Source of the DNA: Microscillaceae bacterium
GTDB taxonomy: Bacteria > Bacteroidota > Bacteroidia > Cytophagales > Microscillaceae
NCBI GenBank assembly: GCA_025054775.1
Contig: JANWZA010000015.1
Location: forward strand, 1 to 64,000
Reading direction: 5' to 3'
Length of the DNA stretch: 64,000 nucleotides
Shown here: positions 61,523 through 64,000 of the stretch, one piece after another
How positions within the stretch are numbered: position 1 is the stretch's first letter
Layout: every line of letters starts with the position of its first letter
The notes under the pieces: generated by a model
The model's database searches: none
Told to the model about the DNA's origin: nothing
Seen by the model: the letters and a program-made list of their open reading frames with translations, nothing else
Program-made: the position numbers and the translations under genes

Positions 61523-62002
61523 TTATTTTCTCAAAGTTGCATAGCTGTTCGTAGGTATTTTTTTTTCCTGTTTTTGTGCTTTTTGCTCGGCAGCAATAGC
61601 TTTCATATCCTCTATCATAGCTTGCGCAATGAGGTCAAATAGCTCCTCCCAAGCTTGTTTTAGATTAGCACTCCATTGCTTTTGTAAAGCTTCCTCTAAC
61701 ATAGCCATAAAAGCTACCTTAAAGGCTCTAAAATGTTCTGGTTTTACACCATAGTAGATATGCCTTGAAGCCAAACTATGCAATTCTTTGCGAAGGTCAT
61801 CAAGTTTATCTAATTTAGTAATCATTACAGCAACCGCATGAATTAGCTTGCGGTCTTGTGATACAATATCATTTTTGAATAATGGCTTAATTTCAGGGTA
61901 AAGCGTAAAAAGTTTGTTGTAGAAAACTGCTCCTGCTTTCTCTACGTGTATTACTACGTTTACCCAGCTTTCTTTAATAAGTTTGATTTGTGCTGCATTC
62001 AT
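61523..62002 (-). CDS. Single-domain globin, paralogue 2
   Basis: The 159-residue protein is a three-over-three globin: IKLIKESWVNVV (A helix), VFYNKLFTLYPEIKPLF (B/C), VSQDRKLIHAVAVMI with Gln49 at the probable distal E7 position, and LASRHIYYGVKPEHF with the proximal His at H81. A Lys/Gln-rich tail follows. It shares the fold and most signature positions with the adjacent globin. Likely roles are O2 or NO binding near the high-affinity oxidase, possibly NO detoxification if a reductase partner exists (inference). Confidence 0.92.
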   Translation of the reverse strand: MNAAQIKLIKESWVNVVIHVEKAGAVFYNKLFTLYPEIKPLFKNDIVSQDRKLIHAVAVMITKLDKLDDLRKELHSLASRHIYYGVKPEHFRAFKVAFMAMLEEALQKQWSANLKQAWEELFDLIAQAMIEDMKAIAAEQKAQKQEKKIPTNSYATLRK

Positions 62003-62097
62003 AAGTGAAAAATTGTGCTTAGCTTAATATAAAAAAATAAAATATTTTCTCAATAGAATTTTGTAGTTGAAATACAATTTGTAATTTTACGGCAAAA

Positions 62098-62568
62098 TTA
62101 CAATTTAATTTTAATTCTTGCAATTTGTTTTTGGCTCTCTAAATTTTGCATAGCTACTATAATAGCCTGTGAAATTTCAGAGAAAACAACCTCCCAAGCA
62201 TTTTGTAAGGTTCTATCCCAAAAATCCTCAGAAGATAATACTTGTTCAATCATATACATAAATGCTTCCTTGAAAGGAACAAAATGCTTTACCTCTACTC
62301 CATATGCTAAATGCTTACTTGCTAACCAAGTGATTTCGGCATGAATGTTCTCCATTCGTTCTATTTTGTTCACAATCAAAGCGATAGCCATAATTAGCTT
62401 TCGGTTTTGGCTACGCGTGTCTGTGGGAAAAAGATACCTCAACTCAGGGTTGTTTCTGAATAAATAGTCATAAAATATTTGCCCTGCTTCGTTAGCTTTG
62501 CCCACAATCACAAGCCATGAATTTTGCACTAATTTTATATTTTCTTCAGTTATCATAATTTTAGCCAA
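62098..62568 (-). CDS. Single-domain globin, paralogue 1
   Basis: The 156-residue protein has IKLVQNSWLVIV, IFYDYLFRNNPELRYLF, TRSQNRKLIMAIALIV with Gln54 at the likely E7 position, and LASKHLAYGVEVKHF with proximal His H86. It lies between ccoP (80-bp gap containing a palindromic repeat) and the second globin (95-bp gap), all on one strand, so the three probably share expression with the oxidase. Confidence 0.92.
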   Translation of the reverse strand: MAKIMITEENIKLVQNSWLVIVGKANEAGQIFYDYLFRNNPELRYLFPTDTRSQNRKLIMAIALIVNKIERMENIHAEITWLASKHLAYGVEVKHFVPFKEAFMYMIEQVLSSEDFWDRTLQNAWEVVFSEISQAIIVAMQNLESQKQIARIKIKL

Positions 62569-62590
62569 ATAAGAGTATTTTATGCTACAT

Positions 62591-62627
62591 TTGCACTTTC
62601 CAAGTCATACAAGACTTGGAAAGCACA
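62591..62627. repeat. AACTTTCCAAGT palindrome, copy 3 (3' of ccoP)
   Basis: CTTTCCAAGTC and GACTTGGAAAG pair perfectly (11 bp) around ATACAA, with TTG/CAA ends adding to the stem. It lies 22 bp after the ccoP stop and 23 bp before the globin ATG, so it may partly separate oxidase and globin expression. Confidence 0.8.
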
Positions 62628-62648
62628 AGATTAGTTAATAATTGTGTT

Positions 62649-63575
62649 CTATTTGGTAGCTACAGGTGCTTTATAAAGTTGCCCTTGTGGGGGCTTAGCA
62701 TTAGGCGGATTAGTGCCTTGTAAACTCAAAATATAGTTAGCCACGTTTTGTATTTCAACAGGTTTGAGTTGTTGTTGCCAAGAAATCATTCCTTTTTGCG
62801 GCACACCATATTTAATGGTTTTGAATATATCATTGATTGAGCCACCATGTAGCCAGTACTCATCGGTAAGGTTTGGTCCTACTCCTCCTTCTCCTAAGGC
62901 CCCATGACAGGCGGCGCATTTACTTTGGTAAATATTCTTACCTTCAGCAAGTTCTTTTTCTGATTTTACTATTTTTACCGTTTTCTCGTCAATGCTATTT
63001 GCATTTTTCTTTTGGTACTCTGCAATTTGTATTTCGGCTTGTTTTACTTCTGCTTGATATTCAGCCTCAGAGAGAGGGAAGAAACCAATAACGTGATAAA
63101 GAAACAAATATGCTGCAGAGAAAGCAATAGTAGCATAAAACATATATACCCACCAAGGAGGAAGGTGGTTGTTAAGCTCTTTTATACCATCATAATTGTG
63201 ATCTAGTATTATTTCATGTTCACGGCTTACAGGAATAGCTCTTGTCATGCGTTTCTCAAAAGCTTTCCACATAGAGGAGAACATACCTTCCTGAGCTAAT
63301 TCAGGACTTTTCTTTAAGACAACTAACTGAACAACATACAAACTATACAGGGCTGTAATTAAGGTAAGCACTGCCACTACAATAGTTAGAGTAACTACTA
63401 TAATTATCAGCCATTCGATTTGTGTAATAGGAGCAGTACTTGCCTGTGCCTTTGCTTGAAGTGTACTGATTAGCCCTGCGAATATGAGCAATGGTACTAA
63501 AATAGGCTTCCATTGCAGTGGAAAGGCAAACTGTCTGCCTAGCCATTCTTTTATATTTTGCACTATACGTATCAT
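62649..63575 (-). CDS. ccoP: cbb3-type cytochrome c oxidase subunit III (CcoP)
   Basis: The 308-residue protein has a signal-like N-terminal helix (LLIFAGLISTLQAKAQAS), two further helices and a C-terminal cytochrome c domain with one haem site, CAACH, near residue 223, plus the axial Met in KGMISW. Proteobacterial CcoP has two CxxCH motifs; the Bacteroidota form has one, as here. It passes electrons from donors to CcoO/CcoN. It follows ccoQ by 9 bp. Confidence 0.95.
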   Translation of the reverse strand: MIRIVQNIKEWLGRQFAFPLQWKPILVPLLIFAGLISTLQAKAQASTAPITQIEWLIIIVVTLTIVVAVLTLITALYSLYVVQLVVLKKSPELAQEGMFSSMWKAFEKRMTRAIPVSREHEIILDHNYDGIKELNNHLPPWWVYMFYATIAFSAAYLFLYHVIGFFPLSEAEYQAEVKQAEIQIAEYQKKNANSIDEKTVKIVKSEKELAEGKNIYQSKCAACHGALGEGGVGPNLTDEYWLHGGSINDIFKTIKYGVPQKGMISWQQQLKPVEIQNVANYILSLQGTNPPNAKPPQGQLYKAPVATK

Positions 63576-63584
63576 ATTTCTTTT

Positions 63585-63788
63585 TTATTCTTTTGAAGTG
63601 AATGATGAATGATTAGTGTTTGTTGGCACATCGTCTTGCAGAGGCATATTATTCATTCGTTCTATGTGTGGCTTTTTCATTAAAGCTACATAAACTAGTA
63701 GCCCTACGAAAAAGCTAACAAAAATAATGAGCGAAATAACTGGATACACCTCTACTGACTTAATTTGTTCAAAATAATGCTTAAACAT
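63585..63788 (-). CDS. ccoQ: CcoQ-like small subunit
   Basis: The 67-residue protein has one membrane helix (VISLIIFVSFFVGLLVYVAL) followed by a charged tail, the usual CcoQ/FixQ form that stabilises the oxidase. It lies between the ccoO end and ccoP with short gaps. Confidence 0.88.
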   Translation of the reverse strand: MFKHYFEQIKSVEVYPVISLIIFVSFFVGLLVYVALMKKPHIERMNNMPLQDDVPTNTNHSSFTSKE

Positions 63789-63816
63789 GGCTTTGTTTGG
63801 GTTTATACTATTAATT

Positions 63817-64000
63817 TTATTTAGCTTGATTGAGCGTTATATCATTTTTTACCTTGATATCCGTACCTAAACGTTGCATATAAGCAATCAAGGCTACAAT
63901 TTCTTTATTTTCTGACACTTTAATTTTATCCGCTTTTAAGTTTTCTACAATCTTTTTAGCTTGTTTTTCCATATCTTTGGGGGCTATGTCTTCATAACCC
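63817..64000 (-). CDS. ccoO: cbb3 oxidase subunit II (CcoO, or CcoN-CcoO fusion), C-terminal part
   Basis: The last 60 codons of a gene running off the window edge encode GYEDIAPKDMEKQAKKIVEN and then EIVALIAYMQRLGTDIKV near the stop, which is the CcoO C-terminus. In many Bacteroidota ccoN and ccoO are fused; that cannot be told here. It is the upstream gene of the cluster, 28 bp before ccoQ. Confidence 0.9.
   Translation of the reverse strand, partial: GYEDIAPKDMEKQAKKIVENLKADKIKVSENKEIVALIAYMQRLGTDIKVKNDITLNQAK

Overview
The window looks like a chromosomal segment of an AT-rich member of the Bacteroidota, probably a Cytophagales-like lineage (inference). The reasons are lineage-typical families (a PorD/DUF4835-like type IX secretion protein, DUF983, DUF3822, DUF4199, a BT_3928-type DoxX protein, bacterial GGGP synthase, a single-haem CcoP), few Shine-Dalgarno sequences, and several promoter candidates of the Bacteroidota form TTG/TTTG - about 19 nt - TAnnTTTG. 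Most content is housekeeping and conserved-hypothetical. No tRNA, rRNA, CRISPR array, prophage or known defence island was seen.

Layout. 1-5 kb: a truncated IS1-type insA, an isolated nuoD, a small Cys-rich peptide gene next to a lipoprotein gene, a flippase and transaldolase pair, and two GC-rich palindromic intergenic repeats. 5-9 kb: a glycosyltransferase, a FIST sensor protein and a TPR membrane protein. 9.3-12.1 kb: a sulfur operon (TauE exporter, persulfide-dioxygenase/rhodanese fusion, rhodanese) ending in a 114-bp imperfect palindrome. 12.2-15.7 kb: DUF983, DUF3822, PorD-like protein and L-asparaginase. 15.7-20.3 kb: a large membrane-anchored protein divergent from a YitT protein with two well-spaced promoters, then an Lrp regulator. 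20.5-26.5 kb: purine genes purC and purE and gmk, a STAS protein and an ACP, interrupted by two decayed IS1-family copies.

26.7-38 kb: a SiaC/DUF4199/SelL-like peroxiredoxin operon, a porin, an orphan AAA+ ATPase, RNase Y, a glycosyltransferase, an isoaspartyl peptidase and an ADP-ribosylglycohydrolase. 37.8-46 kb: a 1317-residue HAMP/GAF/multi-PAS protein with no output domain, an acetyltransferase, dihydrolipoyl dehydrogenase, DUF350 and a fatty-acid desaturase. 46-58.4 kb: a sigma-54 activator, a third IS1 remnant, DUF4153, an OmpA protein, TsaB, a TPR protein, a SNF2 helicase, GGGP synthase and LolA.

58.7-64 kb: the cbb3 oxidase cluster in reverse (ccoO end, ccoQ, ccoP, two globins, ccoG, ccoH, SafE-type protein). 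The globin pair inside a cytochrome oxidase cluster is the most distinctive gene arrangement. The other notable signals are non-coding: an attenuator-like leader upstream of the porin, an orphan promoter plus terminator-like site in the 770-bp gap before rny, and several repeat families in gene 3' regions.
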